Shown one piece after another: positions 18,306 through 29,429 of a stretch of DNA of 64,000 bases. The position numbers were made by a program, and so were the translations under genes. The stretch's first letter is position 1; every line of letters starts with the position of its first letter. Under the pieces are notes generated by a model. That model was not told the DNA's origin. It ran no database searches and worked only from the letters and a program-made list of their open reading frames with translations. Origin of the DNA: Sphingomonas crusticola (GTDB lineage: Bacteria; Pseudomonadota; Alphaproteobacteria; Sphingomonadales; Sphingomonadaceae); NCBI RefSeq assembly GCF_003391115.1, contig NZ_QTJP01000001.1:744001-808000 (forward strand). The letters are read 5' to 3'.

Positions 18306-20525
18306 TCAGGCGATCGTCGGCAGCCGATCCAGATGCTTGTCGAGCGTGATGGGATAATCGCGGACGCGCACACCGGTCGCGTTGTAGATAGCGTTCGCCA
18401 CCGCGGCGCCGACGCCGCACAGCCCGAGCTCGCCGACACCCTTGGCCTTCATCGGCGAGGATTTGTCGTCGGGATAATCGAGGAAGATCACGTCCTGATG
18501 CGGGATGTCGGCGTGGACCGGCACTTCGTAGCCGGCGAGGTCGTGGTTGACGAAGAAACCGAACCGCGTGTCGACGGCCAGTTCCTCGGTAAGCGCGCCG
18601 CCGACACCCATGGTCATCGCGCCGATCACCTGGCTGCGCGCCGTCTTGGGGTTGAGGATGCGGCCGGCGTCGCACACCGCGAGCATGCGGCGGACGCGGG
18701 TTTCGCCGGTGAAGCCGTCGACCGCCACCTCGACGAAATGAGCCGCGAAGGTCGACTGCTGGTAGGTCTTGTCGAGATCGCCATATTCGATGCTGTCCTC
18801 GGCGACGATCGGGCCGTCCTTGGCGGCATCCCGCAGCGGGAAGGAGCGGTTGCCGGCGCGGACGCGGCCATCGGCGAAGCTGACGTCCGACGCGTCGAAA
18901 CCGAGGCGCTGTACCACTAGCTCGCGCAGCTTAACGCACGCCGCATAGAGGCCGGCGGTCGAGTTATTCCCGCCCCACTGCCCGCCCGAGCCGGCGGATA
19001 CCGGGTGGTCGGAATCGCCGAGCTTCACCTTCACGCGGTCGACGGTAACGCCCATCATCTCGGCGGCCGTCTGGGCGAGGATGGTGTATGATCCCGTGCC
19101 GATATCGGTCATATCGGTTTCGACGGTAAGGCCCCCGTCCCGCTCCAGCCGGATGCGCGCTGCCGACTTCATCAGCAGGTTGTTGCGGAAACCGGCGGCC
19201 ACGCCCATTCCGATCAGCCAGCGTCCCTCGCGCACGCTCGCCGGCTTGGCCTTGCGCCGGGACCAGCCGAAGCGGTCGGCGCCGGTGCGCAGGCATTCGA
19301 TCAGGTGCCGCTGCGAGTAAGGCCGGTTCGGCTTCTCGGGATCGACCTGGGTGTCGTTGACGATGCGGAACTCGACCGGATCCATCCCCAGCTTCTCGGC
19401 CATTTCGTCCATCGCCATTTCCAGCACCATCAGCCCCGGCGCCTCGCCGGGTGCGCGCATGGCATTGCCTTCGGGCAAATCGAGCTTGGCCAGCTTCATG
19501 AAGGTCAGCCGGTTGGCGCCGGCATACATCAGCTTGGTCTGGGAAACCGCCGTCTCCGGCTTGCCGTCCGGCAGATTGCCCGACGTGCTGTCGTGCGCGA
19601 TCGCGGTCAGCCTGCCGTCCGGCGTTGCTGCAAGCCGGACGCGCTGGATCGTTGCGGGACGATGGGTCGTATTGTTGGCGATCTGGGGCCGGGCCAGCGT
19701 CAGCTTGACGGGACGCCTGGCGGCGCGCGATCCGAGCGCGGCGAGCACGGCGTCCGCACGCAGGAATAGCTTCCCGCCGAAGCCGCCGCCGATGAAGGGC
19801 GAGTCGACGCGGACATTCTCCTTCTTCAGGCCGAACACCTTGGCGAGATCACCCTTGTTCCAGGCGATCATCTGATTGGACGTCCAGATGGTCAGCTTGT
19901 CGCCTTGCCAAGACGCGATGGTGGCATGCGGCTCCATCATTGCGTGGGTTTCATCGGGCGTGGAATAATATTGGTCGATCTTCACCGGCGCCGCAGCGAA
20001 GGCGGCATCGAAATGGCCGATCTCGTCCACCGGCGGAGCGCCCGAGCCCTCCCCGCTGCTGCCGCCTTCCAGCGGCGCGTTGGGTGCTTCCCTTTCCAGG
20101 TCGAACTTGCCGGGTGCGCGCGCATAATCGACCCGCACCAGATAGGCTGCGGCGCGGGCTTGTTCGAACGTCTCGGCAACGACGACGGCCACCGCCTGAT
20201 GATAATGCTGCACCTCCGCCCCACCGAACAGGCTGGCCGCATTCTGGCTGCCCCGGATCGGCTTGGGCACGTCCAAGGTCGTCACCACGGCGAGAACGCC
20301 GGGTGCCGCTTTAGCTTCGGACGTGTCGATGCGGTTGATGCGGCCCTTTGCGACCGCGCTAGCCACCATGTAACCATAGGCCGCGTCGGGCGCCGCGTCA
20401 TGGCGTTCATAGGCGTAGGGCGCCGTGCCAGTCGTCTTGAGCGGTCCGTCGATACGGTCGGTCGCCTTGCCGATCACGTTGCCCTGATCGATCGGGTTGC
20501 GGCCCGCGGGTTGATCGAACTTCAT
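18306..20525 (-). CDS. paoC: Aldehyde oxidoreductase, molybdenum cofactor-binding subunit (PaoC-like)
   Basis: 739 residues of the xanthine dehydrogenase family large subunit. Visible landmarks are the domain opening [21 protein letters not shown], the cofactor-region segment [31 protein letters not shown], and the C-terminal [19 protein letters not shown], whose GVGE Glu is the catalytic base. No signal peptide, as expected when the complex is exported by the Tat signal of the Fe-S subunit. It oxidises aromatic or other aldehydes; substrate is not predictable. It overlaps the FAD subunit by 4 nt. No paoD/xdhC-type maturation gene is in the window. Confidence 0.92.
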   Translation of the reverse strand: MKFDQPAGRNPIDQGNVIGKATDRIDGPLKTTGTAPYAYERHDAAPDAAYGYMVASAVAKGRINRIDTSEAKAAPGVLAVVTTLDVPKPIRGSQNAASLFGGAEVQHYHQAVAVVVAETFEQARAAAYLVRVDYARAPGKFDLEREAPNAPLEGGSSGEGSGAPPVDEIGHFDAAFAAAPVKIDQYYSTPDETHAMMEPHATIASWQGDKLTIWTSNQMIAWNKGDLAKVFGLKKENVRVDSPFIGGGFGGKLFLRADAVLAALGSRAARRPVKLTLARPQIANNTTHRPATIQRVRLAATPDGRLTAIAHDSTSGNLPDGKPETAVSQTKLMYAGANRLTFMKLAKLDLPEGNAMRAPGEAPGLMVLEMAMDEMAEKLGMDPVEFRIVNDTQVDPEKPNRPYSQRHLIECLRTGADRFGWSRRKAKPASVREGRWLIGMGVAAGFRNNLLMKSAARIRLERDGGLTVETDMTDIGTGSYTILAQTAAEMMGVTVDRVKVKLGDSDHPVSAGSGGQWGGNNSTAGLYAACVKLRELVVQRLGFDASDVSFADGRVRAGNRSFPLRDAAKDGPIVAEDSIEYGDLDKTYQQSTFAAHFVEVAVDGFTGETRVRRMLAVCDAGRILNPKTARSQVIGAMTMGVGGALTEELAVDTRFGFFVNHDLAGYEVPVHADIPHQDVIFLDYPDDKSSPMKAKGVGELGLCGVGAAVANAIYNATGVRVRDYPITLDKHLDRLPTIA

Positions 20526-21487
20526 GCCGCGTTCCTCCCGTTTTGCGCGTCCGCCAGCACCGCCGCCAGCGTGCGCTGGACCAAAGCCACCTTAAACCTG
20601 TTGTCTTCAGTCGGGCGCGCGCCGGCGAGCAGCCGGTCGGCCGCCGCCTTGGCCCCCTGGGGAAGCGCCTGATCGGCGGCGCTCGATCGCCACGGCTTCG
20701 GCGCGATCGCGCCAACCGCGAATTGCCCGGTGCCGTCCTTCTGGATCACGGCCGCCACCGAGACGAGCGCGAAGGCGTAGGAGGCGCGATCCCGCACCTT
20801 GTGGTAGATGTGGGTTCCGCCGAGCGGGCGCGGCAACGTCACGGCCGTGATCAGCTCGCCGGGCTGCAGATTGGTCTCGATGTGCGGCGTATCGCCCCAC
20901 AAGCGGTGGAAATCAGCGATCGGAACAGAGCGGGTCGTGCCTTGCGGGGTGACCGTCTCGACCACCGCGTCCAGCGCGCGCATCGCTACCGCCATGTCGC
21001 CCGGATGGGTTGCGATACAGGCGTCGCTGGTGCCGATAATGCCCAACTGGCGCGAATAGCCGCCGATGGCCGAACAGCCGGATCCCGGCTTGCGCTTGTT
21101 GCACGGCATGTTCGTGTCGTAAAAATAGGGGCAACGCGTCCGCTGCAGCAGATTGCCGGCAGTCGTCGCCTTGTTCCGGAGCTGCCCCGAAGCGCCCGCC
21201 ACGATCGCGCGGGTAAGCACGCCATAATCGCGGCGTACGCGCGCATCGCTGGCCAGGGCGGTATTGGTGACCAGCGCGCCGATGCGAAGCCCGCCATCCG
21301 CCGTCCTCTCGATACGGTCGAGCTGCAGATCCTGAACGTCAACCAGATGTGCCGGCGTCTCGATCTCCAGCTTCATCAAGTCGAGCAGATTGGTACCGCC
21401 CGCCAGGAATTTGGCGCCCGGCGTGTGCGCGACCTCCGCTGCCGCCGCGGCGGGGCTACTGGCGCGGGCATAAGTGAAGCTCTTCAT
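20522..21487 (-). CDS. paoB: Aldehyde oxidoreductase, FAD-binding subunit (PaoB-like)
   Basis: 321 residues. The FAD-binding PCMH-type domain includes [20 protein letters not shown] and [12 protein letters not shown], followed by the Cys-containing [15 protein letters not shown] segment, which in YagS/PaoB binds an extra [4Fe-4S] cluster. It passes electrons from the molybdenum subunit towards the acceptor. The ATG 21487 was chosen because it overlaps the stop of the Fe-S subunit (ATGA) and gives the usual MKSFTYARA start; the longer upstream frame is antisense/out-of-frame of that gene. Confidence 0.9.
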   Translation of the reverse strand: MKSFTYARASSPAAAAAEVAHTPGAKFLAGGTNLLDLMKLEIETPAHLVDVQDLQLDRIERTADGGLRIGALVTNTALASDARVRRDYGVLTRAIVAGASGQLRNKATTAGNLLQRTRCPYFYDTNMPCNKRKPGSGCSAIGGYSRQLGIIGTSDACIATHPGDMAVAMRALDAVVETVTPQGTTRSVPIADFHRLWGDTPHIETNLQPGELITAVTLPRPLGGTHIYHKVRDRASYAFALVSVAAVIQKDGTGQFAVGAIAPKPWRSSAADQALPQGAKAAADRLLAGARPTEDNRFKVALVQRTLAAVLADAQNGRNAA

Positions 21488-22110
21488 GCCTGGCCTCCGG
21501 CTACTTGGGCGATTGCCTCGGCAATGTTGGAATAGGCGCCGCAGCGGCAGATATTGCCGCTCATCCGCTCGCGTAGCTCGATATTTGTGGCCTGCGGACG
21601 GGCCGTCACGTCCTGCTGGACGTGGCTCGGTATGCCGGCCTTGATCTCGTCGAGCACAGCAACCGCCGAGCATATCTGCCCTGGCGTGCAATAGCCGCAC
21701 TGATAGCCGTCATGCTTGACGAACGCGGCCTGCATCGGATGCAGCCGATCGGGCGTGCCGAGGCCTTCGATCGTGATGACTTTGTCGCCCTGATGCTGCG
21801 CGGCAAGGCTAAGGCAGGAGTTGATCCGTGTGCCGTTCACGATGACCGTGCAGGCACCGCACTGGCCGTGATCGCAGCCCTTCTTGGTCCCGGTAAGGTG
21901 AAGATGTTCGCGCAGCGCATCGAGCAGGGTGGTGCGCGTATCGAGCTGCAGTTCGCGACGCTGACCGTTGACCGTCAGCGTTACAGGCATGGTCGAGGGT
22001 GGGGCGGCCGTCCGCGGCTGAGCTTCAACCGGGGGTGCCGCCGCGACTGCGGCGGTGGCCGCGCCGGCAGCGAGCAGACCGCGTCTCGAAATCTCCAGTT
22101 CAGAGGTCAT
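21484..22110 (-). CDS. paoA: Aldehyde oxidoreductase, 2Fe-2S subunit with Tat signal (PaoA-like)
   Basis: 208 residues. The N-terminus carries a twin-arginine signal ([19 protein letters not shown]9-R10), so the complex is probably exported folded to the periplasm. The plant-type ferredoxin domain has its Cys ligands in [16 protein letters not shown] and NSC, and the second [2Fe-2S] domain in CGYCTPGQ and CRCG. ATG 22110 is preceded by GGAAGGGAG. This is the first gene of paoABC; the cupin gene lies 90 nt upstream on the same strand. Confidence 0.9.
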   Translation of the reverse strand: MTSELEISRRGLLAAGAATAAVAAAPPVEAQPRTAAPPSTMPVTLTVNGQRRELQLDTRTTLLDALREHLHLTGTKKGCDHGQCGACTVIVNGTRINSCLSLAAQHQGDKVITIEGLGTPDRLHPMQAAFVKHDGYQCGYCTPGQICSAVAVLDEIKAGIPSHVQQDVTARPQATNIELRERMSGNICRCGAYSNIAEAIAQVAGGQA

Positions 22111-22200
22111 TGCCAACCACTCCCTTCCTGACGAGGTTCGCCCCGCCTCAGCGCCTGCCGTTCCGTTCAGAACGCTCGAGCGGCTATTGAAGCACATCGT

Positions 22201-22686
22201 TCATCGAAGCGCATTGTAATGCTCATCCGACACGGGCTCCAGCCAGGTGACGCTCGTTCCATCGAGCGCCTCCGACACCGCCACATGTGTCATCGCCGTC
22301 TCGCGCGCTGCACCATGCCAATGCTTCACGCCGGGGCCGATCCAGACGGTATCGCCCGCCTTGATGGGTTGAGCGGGCTCGCCGCCGAGCTGGACCCATC
22401 CTTTGCCGTCGGTCACGACCAGCAGCTGTCCTAGTGGATGGGTGTGCCAATTGGTGTGCGCGCCCGGCTGGAAGGTCACGGTCGCTCCGCCAAGACGGGC
22501 TCCGCCGGTGCCTTTGAAGGGAGACGTGACGGCGACCGCGCCGGTGAAGTAATCGGCGGCGCCCGGCGTAGGCGACCAATGCGGCGGGACGATCCGCAGC
22601 TTGGGTTCGGGAGCGGGCACATCGACGCGGGGGATCGACATCTCGATGCCGTCATTCAGCGTCACGGAAGGAGGATCGCTGGTCAT
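22201..22686 (-). CDS. Cupin domain protein
   Basis: 161 residues with a single cupin barrel. Motif 1 is HTNWHTHPLGQLLVVTDGKG (His-His-His metal ligands) and motif 2 is GDTVWIGPGVKHWHG. Length and motif match small cupins often found beside aldo/keto reductases and LysR regulators, such as (R)-mandelonitrile lyase-like cupins. Activity is not assigned. ATG 22686 follows AGAGGAG. The truncated aldo/keto reductase gene ends 16 nt upstream, so the two were probably one operon. Confidence 0.88.
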   Translation of the reverse strand: MTSDPPSVTLNDGIEMSIPRVDVPAPEPKLRIVPPHWSPTPGAADYFTGAVAVTSPFKGTGGARLGGATVTFQPGAHTNWHTHPLGQLLVVTDGKGWVQLGGEPAQPIKAGDTVWIGPGVKHWHGAARETAMTHVAVSEALDGTSVTWLEPVSDEHYNALR

Positions 22687-22702
22687 GCCGGGGCTCCTCT
22701 GC

Positions 22703-23883
<1,181 letters not shown>

Positions 23884-23996
23884 GCGGTTTTGATGGAGAC
23901 GGCGCCACTCGAAAGTTGTTCTGCCGCCGGTAGCGCCACTTCCGCTGCTATTACGGGCAGGACTGTATTGGACGTTCGACGATTTAACGGTCTTCA

Positions 23997-24575
23997 CTAA
24001 AAACCGAGCTCCTTAGGCGTCGCAGATACGTTGAGCTTGACCGGAAAGGCCGTGGTTTCAGGCAATTCTGACACCATTCGTGCGCAAACTTTCGCACTTA
24101 GATCGCGACGTGCTCCATTCCAATCGATCCAGCAAACGGGCTGTGCGTTACGCACTTCAATTCCCACAGTGCGATAAGGCTCGGGAAGCTTCACTGGCCC
24201 AGAGGGCAAATGCCAAGTTATTCTTCCGTCATATTGAGAGACCTGCGGCTGCCCTGCATCATTCCGTGGCGGATCCAGTTTGGCGCGACGGCGAAGGATA
24301 GAGCAGGTCTCCTGATCGAGTAAGTCATGTCCGCTCGATTGCGCAATAATGCAGTCGCGGACCAAGCCGTCCGTGCCGAGTATCAGCCTAAACCCTACGC
24401 TCCCCTGCATCCTCTGAATTACAGCGTCGCGCGGGTAGTCGTCGAACGTAAACCAAATAGGGGTGGGCTGAGGCAGATGCGCCTTAGGCAAGCTGCTGCC
24501 CGTGCTCGGCAATTGTGCGGCTACGGAAACCGCGAGAACGGAGAATAGTGAACTTCCCAACCGCAAAGCGTGCAT
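23997..24575 (-). CDS. Exported TonB C-terminal domain-like protein
   Basis: 192 residues with an N-terminal signal-type hydrophobic stretch (LGSSLFSVLAVSVAAQ). Residues ~43-105 match the TonB_C fold: YPRDAVIQRMQGSVGFRLILGTDGLVRDCIIAQSSG, then ILRRRAKLDPPRND. The TM-Pro-rich linker of a true TonB is absent, so it is a TonB-domain-only secreted protein like others common in sphingomonads; it may bind peptidoglycan or an outer membrane partner. Base composition is visibly lower in GC and codon use looser than neighbours, hinting at later acquisition. Monocistronic; 113 nt separate it from the LysR remnant. Confidence 0.75.
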   Translation of the reverse strand: MHALRLGSSLFSVLAVSVAAQLPSTGSSLPKAHLPQPTPIWFTFDDYPRDAVIQRMQGSVGFRLILGTDGLVRDCIIAQSSGHDLLDQETCSILRRRAKLDPPRNDAGQPQVSQYDGRITWHLPSGPVKLPEPYRTVGIEVRNAQPVCWIDWNGARRDLSAKVCARMVSELPETTAFPVKLNVSATPKELGF

Positions 24576-24665
24576 GGTCGTTTCCAGCCAAAGGGGCCTG
24601 CTCTCGCAGCTGACTTAGCAATAGCGGGCGGGGCAGCGATACACCACCAAGCAAGTCGATGCCGC

Positions 24666-24941
24666 TCAGCCGCCCTCGAGCACCCGATCCGGCACGAGGT
24701 TGAAGCTCTGCACCGGCAGCCATTGATAGACGTAATTGGCGTAATAGAGGCCAAACAGCACGGCCGCGACCAGCGTCGTCCATTTGGCGGTGCGCCAGAA
24801 GCTGAAGCTGGGTGGCGCGCCTTCGAACTGGCCGGGGACGCGGTTTTCCTGCCCGTCCGCGCGCAGGCGGAAAGGCAGGACGAAGAAGAAGCTCAGCGCC
24901 CAGAACAGCGGATAGAGCGCGATGATCGAGCTCAGGCGCAT
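24666..24941 (-). CDS. DUF1467 family membrane protein
   Basis: 91 residues with two transmembrane helices: the N-terminal SSIIALYPLFWALSFFFVLP (family hallmark, followed by PFRLR) and KWTTLVAAVLFGLYYANYVY. A short cytoplasmic or periplasmic loop (DGQENRVPGQFEGAPP) links them. Function unknown. It starts 7 nt after the rnj stop and is almost certainly co-transcribed with RNase J. Confidence 0.85.
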   Translation of the reverse strand: MRLSSIIALYPLFWALSFFFVLPFRLRADGQENRVPGQFEGAPPSFSFWRTAKWTTLVAAVLFGLYYANYVYQWLPVQSFNLVPDRVLEGG

Positions 24942-24948
24942 CGCAGGC

Positions 24949-26589
24949 TCATACCTGGATCAGGCTGACTTCGACGACCGGCTTCTTGCCGGTCCAGGTC
25001 GTGGCAACGCGGCGCACGCTCAGGCGGATCGCCTCGCGCAGGCCGGCTTCGTCTTTCTTGTTGCCCTTGACCGCGGCCGCCGCGGCATCGCGCGCATCGT
25101 CCAGGAAATCGTCGCGATCCTCTTCTACCGGAATGCCCTGCAGCGCGACGGCGGGCTCACCGCGCAGGCGGTTATTCTGGTCGAGCGCGACCGTCACCGC
25201 GATCACGCCATTGGCGGAGATGCGGCGGCGCTCGTTCATGGTGGAACCGTCGGCGGGCAGGATGACGTCGCCGTCGAGGATCAGCCGTCCCGCGCGCTCG
25301 TTGCCGATCTTCTTCGGCCCGTTGGGCGCGAGCCGGACGACCTCGCCATTGACCTGAACGATGCCCCGGGGCACGCCCTGCGAGCGTGCGAAGCGGTCCT
25401 GCTCGGCCAGGTGGCGCATCTCGCCATGGACCGGCAGAATGATTTCCGGACGCATCCACTGATACATCAGCGCCAGCTCGGGTCGGCCGGGATGGCCGGA
25501 GACGTGGACATGCGCCTGGCGCTCGGTGATCATGATCACGCCTTTGGTGGCGAGCGCATTCTGGATGCGGCCAATCGCCATTTCGTTGCCGGGTATCTGC
25601 TTGGACGAGAAGACGACGGTGTCGCCTTCGGACAGTTTGAGCTGGTGGCTGTCGAAGGCGATCCGGCCGAGTGCGGCGCGGGCCTCGCCCTGGCCGCCGG
25701 TGGCGACGATCATCACTTCGTGCGCGGGCAATTTCATCGCCGCGTCGAAATCGATGATCGGCGGGAAATCCTGGAGATAGCCGACGCTCTTGGCGACCTT
25801 GATGATGCGATCGAGCGAACGGCCCGCGACGCAGAGCTGGCGGCCGCAATCGCGCGCGACCTGGCCGAGCGTCTGGACGCGCGCGGCGTTGGACGCAAAG
25901 GTAGTGACGAGCACGCGCCCCTCGACCGCGCTGACGACGCCCGCGAGGCCTTCGCGCACGGACGCTTCGGAGCCGGACGCGGCATCGTTGAAGACATTGG
26001 TTGAATCGCAGACCAACGCGAGCACGCCGGCATCGCCAATCGCGCTCAATTCGGCCGGGGTAGCGGGCGCGCCGACCAAAGGCTGCTCGTCCAGCTTCCA
26101 GTCGCCGGTATGAAAGATGTTGCCGTACGGGGTCTCGATCAGCAAGCCGTTACCTTCCGGGATCGAATGGGCGAGTGGCACATAGGTGAAGTTGAACGGT
26201 CCGAGCCGGACGCTGCCGCCGCGCTCGACAATGTTGAGTTCGACCTGGGACGCTATGCCCTCTTCGTCGAGTTTGCCCTGGATCAGGCCGGCGGTGAATG
26301 GCGTGGCGAACAGCGGCACACCGAGATCGGCGGCGAGATAGGGGATCGCGCCGATATGATCCTCATGGCCGTGGGTGAGCACGATGCCGAGCAGGTTGTC
26401 GCGGTTCCGCTCGATGAATTCGAGGTCGGGCAGGATGAGATCGATGCCCGGATAAGCCGGATCTGCAAAGGTCAGGCCGAGATCGACCATGACCCATTTA
26501 CCGTCGCAACCGTAGAGATTGACGTTCATGCCGATCTCGCCCGATCCGCCGAGCGCAAGGAACAGCAGTTCTTTTCCTGGAATTGTCAC
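24949..26589 (-). CDS. rnj: Ribonuclease J
   Basis: 546 residues of the beta-CASP metallo-beta-lactamase RNase J family, which combine 5'-to-3' exonuclease and endonuclease activity in rRNA maturation and mRNA decay. Residues 73-78 are the metal-binding HGHEDH. SGEIGMNVNLYG opens the domain; HTGDWKLDE and the later ATGGQGEARA and HVSGHPGRPEL are the remaining catalytic and beta-CASP motifs. The start is GTG at 26589. An alphaproteobacterial RNase J partially substitutes for the E. coli-type decay system. Confidence 0.94.
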   Translation of the reverse strand: MTIPGKELLFLALGGSGEIGMNVNLYGCDGKWVMVDLGLTFADPAYPGIDLILPDLEFIERNRDNLLGIVLTHGHEDHIGAIPYLAADLGVPLFATPFTAGLIQGKLDEEGIASQVELNIVERGGSVRLGPFNFTYVPLAHSIPEGNGLLIETPYGNIFHTGDWKLDEQPLVGAPATPAELSAIGDAGVLALVCDSTNVFNDAASGSEASVREGLAGVVSAVEGRVLVTTFASNAARVQTLGQVARDCGRQLCVAGRSLDRIIKVAKSVGYLQDFPPIIDFDAAMKLPAHEVMIVATGGQGEARAALGRIAFDSHQLKLSEGDTVVFSSKQIPGNEMAIGRIQNALATKGVIMITERQAHVHVSGHPGRPELALMYQWMRPEIILPVHGEMRHLAEQDRFARSQGVPRGIVQVNGEVVRLAPNGPKKIGNERAGRLILDGDVILPADGSTMNERRRISANGVIAVTVALDQNNRLRGEPAVALQGIPVEEDRDDFLDDARDAAAAAVKGNKKDEAGLREAIRLSVRRVATTWTGKKPVVEVSLIQV

Positions 26590-26658
26590 TTAGTTTCCGA
26601 TTGTTGGCGGCCGTAAGCCGCAATGATTTCGTGCCGCGGCGAGGCCTGCGGCTACATC

Positions 26659-27668
26659 TCATGTAGAGGTTGCGCGGTTCGCTGCAAGGTTGCGCTGCGC
26701 GAGCTGATGTTTTGAGCCTCGTCGCCTAGCCGGAGGGACCCTCGATTGCGCGCGCATCGCGGTGTCCAGACATCGCCGAGCATGGGCCGTCGCCGTGGGT
26801 GCTTCATGGCCGAGCCCGGGGTCTATGCATATTTGCACCCCATCCGGAGCATTGGCGCGAAGCCTTCGCCACTCCTCCCCCGTCACCATCGCAATGAGAT
26901 CCTTGAGGCCGGCGATGACTTCGACCCTCCCCGTTACCCGGCGCAGGATCGAGCCCAGGTCGGCATCCTGCCATGGCGCATAATAACGAGGCTGGTTACT
27001 TCGAGCAGCTGCCTGCGCCTTGCCGGAGTGTCCAGGATTTCGTTGGTTCGATCGACGTCGCAGAAGACCAGTTGAGGCGGAGCAACCAGCGCCTGCAAGG
27101 GGTGACGTCCGTCAAGCGAGGCGGCGACGATCTCACGATAAGTCGCGAGCATGGGCGAAAGGAGTACCAGCGTACCGCGATGCCTGGCCTGGGCGGCGAT
27201 CGCCGCGAGGAAAGCGCCGTAGCTTTCGCCGACGATCACGGTCGAGGGTCCGTCCCAATGTCGAATGACCATCCGCATCTCACGGACCGCTCGTGGCATG
27301 CCGGCGTAGGTCCTGCGGACTTCACCCAGGATGCGCTCAACGATGGCGTCGCGTGACATCGGCAGCGCAATGTCCAACGAGGGCGGCCTGGTCCAGGCAG
27401 AGCGCTCCGCCGAGCCGTAATAAGCGGGTGTGATTACGCGCGCCCGGAAACGCGAAGTAAGATAACGATCGAGGTCGTCAATCTTGCTGACGGTCGGCTG
27501 GTCGGGGCCTCCCCGAATCAGAATGATCGTCCGCAGCGGTCGGGCGACGCCGATTTCGCGATACGGTATGCCATGCAAAGACCCAGTCGCAATTCGGAGC
27601 TGCGCAGGAGCTGTCGGCGCGGCCGCCGTGCACCCTCCGGCGACGATCGAAGCCGCCGCGAGCATCAC
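26659..27668 (-). pseudogene. Alpha/beta hydrolase lipoprotein, frameshifted
   Basis: Upstream frame (27668 to 26934) encodes a lipoprotein signal (AAASIVAGGC lipobox) and an alpha/beta hydrolase core: IILIRGGPDQP, ITPAYYGSAE, and the nucleophile elbow VGESYGAFLA. It breaks off after LLEVT with an unrelated tail. The neighbouring frame then continues the fold: QPRYYAPWQDADLGSILRR, VEVIAGLKD, and the catalytic-His region CIDPGLGHEAP, ending at 26659. Adding one C in a CC pair near 26994 joins the two halves cleanly, so a 1-nt deletion (or sequencing error) is likely. Codon use is looser than its neighbours. Confidence 0.6.
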
Positions 27669-27705
27669 GCAGTGGAAGAAAGGGGAAAGTAGGCGTCTCA
27701 GGCGG

Positions 27706-28185
27706 CTATACCCTAAGCTCGAGTGTCATAAACACGCTGTTGGGATCGGGCACATAGCCGCGATAGGCGGCGCATTCGACGAAGCCATGCGCCGCATAAA
27801 GCGCGCGGGCCGGCGCGAAATAGGGGATGCCGCCGGTCTCGAGATAGAGCCGCCGATAGCCACGCGCGCGGGCGGTGGCGAGGATGTGCGCGACGATGGC
27901 AGAACCGACGCCGCGACCTCGCGCCGCTGCGGCGACATGCATCGATTTCACCTCGCCCTCCCCGTCACCGAGATCCTTGAGCGCGCCGACGCCGAGCAGG
28001 CTGTCGCCTTCCCATACTGCCCAGAAGGTCAGCTCGGGCTTTTGCAGGCCCCCCACATCGAGCGCATGGCAGCTCTCGCGCGGCATATCGGCGGTGGCGG
28101 TCGCGACGTGGGTTTGCAGCAGTGCGATAATATGCGGATCGGCGAGGTCGCCCGGGACGATCCGCCAGCCCGCGTCAGTCGCCAT
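27706..28185 (-). CDS. GNAT family N-acetyltransferase
   Basis: 159 residues. The acetyl-CoA binding motif A is MHVAAAARGRGVGSAIVAHIL (R/Q-x-x-G-x-G/A form RGRGVGS), preceded by the V-shaped strand FWAVWEGDSLLGVGALKDL. The C-terminal YFAPARALYAAHGFVECAAY is typical of YbbJ/PhnO-like single-domain acetyltransferases. Substrate unknown. ATG 28185 overlaps the EF-hand gene's 3' end by 11 nt, so the two are probably co-translated. Confidence 0.88.
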   Translation of the reverse strand: MATDAGWRIVPGDLADPHIIALLQTHVATATADMPRESCHALDVGGLQKPELTFWAVWEGDSLLGVGALKDLGDGEGEVKSMHVAAAARGRGVGSAIVAHILATARARGYRRLYLETGGIPYFAPARALYAAHGFVECAAYRGYVPDPNSVFMTLELRV

Positions 28186-28633
28186 CGTCGCCCTTCGGCT
28201 GGCAGGCGCAGGCCGCCTTGGCCTTGCGCGCGACGCGGGTGGTCGCGAACTCGGCCGGATTGAGCGAGCCCGATTTGTCGGCGTCCGCCTTACCAAACTT
28301 CTCCTCGGCCTTGACTGCATATTCGTCGAAAGTCAGCCGGCCGTCATTGTTGACATCGAGCTTGGCGAAGTTGCGGTGGCGGGCGGCGAGGAATTCGTCG
28401 CGGCTGATGGCGCCATTCTTGTCATGATCGCTACGCGAGAAGCGTTTCTCCTCGCGGGTCTTTTCACTGGCGGCGGGCGTAGCCGGCATTGGTTCGTCGT
28501 CCGCGTCCGGCGAAGCGCTGGCGGTCGCCGCGTGCGAGATCCCATGTTGGGCAACCGCCGTGCTGCGCCACCATAGGACGCCGCCGACCAACAGCACTAA
28601 GGCTACCACCGCTCCGACCCAATAGCGCCACAT
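28175..28633 (-). CDS. Membrane-anchored EF-hand protein
   Basis: 152 residues. A signal-anchor lies at residues ~5-22 (WVGAVVALVLLVGGVLWW), then a disordered linker, then three EF-hand loops that keep the canonical acidic positions: D69-E80 (DHDKNGAISRDE), D93-E104 (DVNNDGRLTFDE) and D117-E128 (DADKSGSLNPAE). It probably binds Ca2+ on the periplasmic side. A Cys-containing tail (KAACACQPKGDDGD) could be metal-related. GGAGG precedes the ATG. It is followed by the GNAT gene with an 11-nt overlap. Confidence 0.88.
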   Translation of the reverse strand: MWRYWVGAVVALVLLVGGVLWWRSTAVAQHGISHAATASASPDADDEPMPATPAASEKTREEKRFSRSDHDKNGAISRDEFLAARHRNFAKLDVNNDGRLTFDEYAVKAEEKFGKADADKSGSLNPAEFATTRVARKAKAACACQPKGDDGD

Positions 28634-28736
28634 ATTGTCCGCCTCCTTCGCTCGCCCCGTGAGAGCGAATTGCTACCCATTTGTCCGTTCATGCTAAACT
28701 TGGGCGAACAATGATCAGGTCACCCTTTCTTCTTTG

Positions 28737-29405
28737 CTAACGCCCCGTAATTCGTAGCGCCAGTATTCGTAGCAATCGAGCCGGACTGCCCTGTACGCGG
28801 CCGCCGAGCCTGCTGTCGTGCTCCGCCAGCACGAACAGGGCGGCGAGCGGGCGAGCGGCGGGAGGCCAGGTCCGGGAGGGAACGTCGCGGGCAAGCTCGC
28901 GGGCGCGCGCCAGTGCGGCATCGCGCACCGCGGGCCGGGAATGATGGAAGCCAAGATCGGCCAGCGCCCACACTTCTCCTGCCGCGGGCAAGCGATCATC
29001 TGCGGCGCCGAGGATCGCTGCCGCCGCCGCGAACAGGTTGCGACCTCGCTCCCGCCCATGTCGCGGAATAAGGAGTTCGCTTTCGTCCCCGTCGATCAAT
29101 GCGGACCAGCCGTCCTCGATCGCGGCCAGTGCCGCCCCCGTCACGCCGTGCGGCAATGCTGTCGTCGCGAGTGCCCGCAGCAGCGGTTCGGCGGGCGCGC
29201 TGTCGGGATTCAGCTTTTCCAGCGCCTCGCGCCACCAGGCAAGGCGCATCAGGCCGATCATCGGCTCGGTCGTGGAAGAAACGATCTGGCCGAAGCGCTC
29301 GTCCAGCTGGAACAAGGCGGTCAGCGCGGCGCGCGTGGCGGCGGGCGCGTAGGCGATAGCGAGCGCACGTTCGGGGTCGGCGATATGGTCGAGTTCAGTG
29401 GGCAC
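28737..29405 (-). CDS. Squalene/phytoene synthase family protein (NDUFAF6-like)
   Basis: 222 residues. The helical isoprenoid-synthase fold is suggested by LTALFQLDERFGQIVSSTTEP and the family signature MRLAWWREALEKL. The aspartate-rich motifs of true phytoene synthases are poorly kept, and the length is short, so it more likely belongs to the NDUFAF6-like branch tied to respiratory complex I assembly than to carotenoid synthesis. That choice is inference. It lies 144 nt downstream of pdhB on the same strand; the gap contains a REP-like inverted repeat. Confidence 0.75.
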   Translation of the reverse strand: MPTELDHIADPERALAIAYAPAATRAALTALFQLDERFGQIVSSTTEPMIGLMRLAWWREALEKLNPDSAPAEPLLRALATTALPHGVTGAALAAIEDGWSALIDGDESELLIPRHGRERGRNLFAAAAAILGAADDRLPAAGEVWALADLGFHHSRPAVRDAALARARELARDVPSRTWPPAARPLAALFVLAEHDSRLGGRVQGSPARLLRILALRITGR

Positions 29406-29429
29406 GGTTTCCCCGGCCGGTCGGTAATC

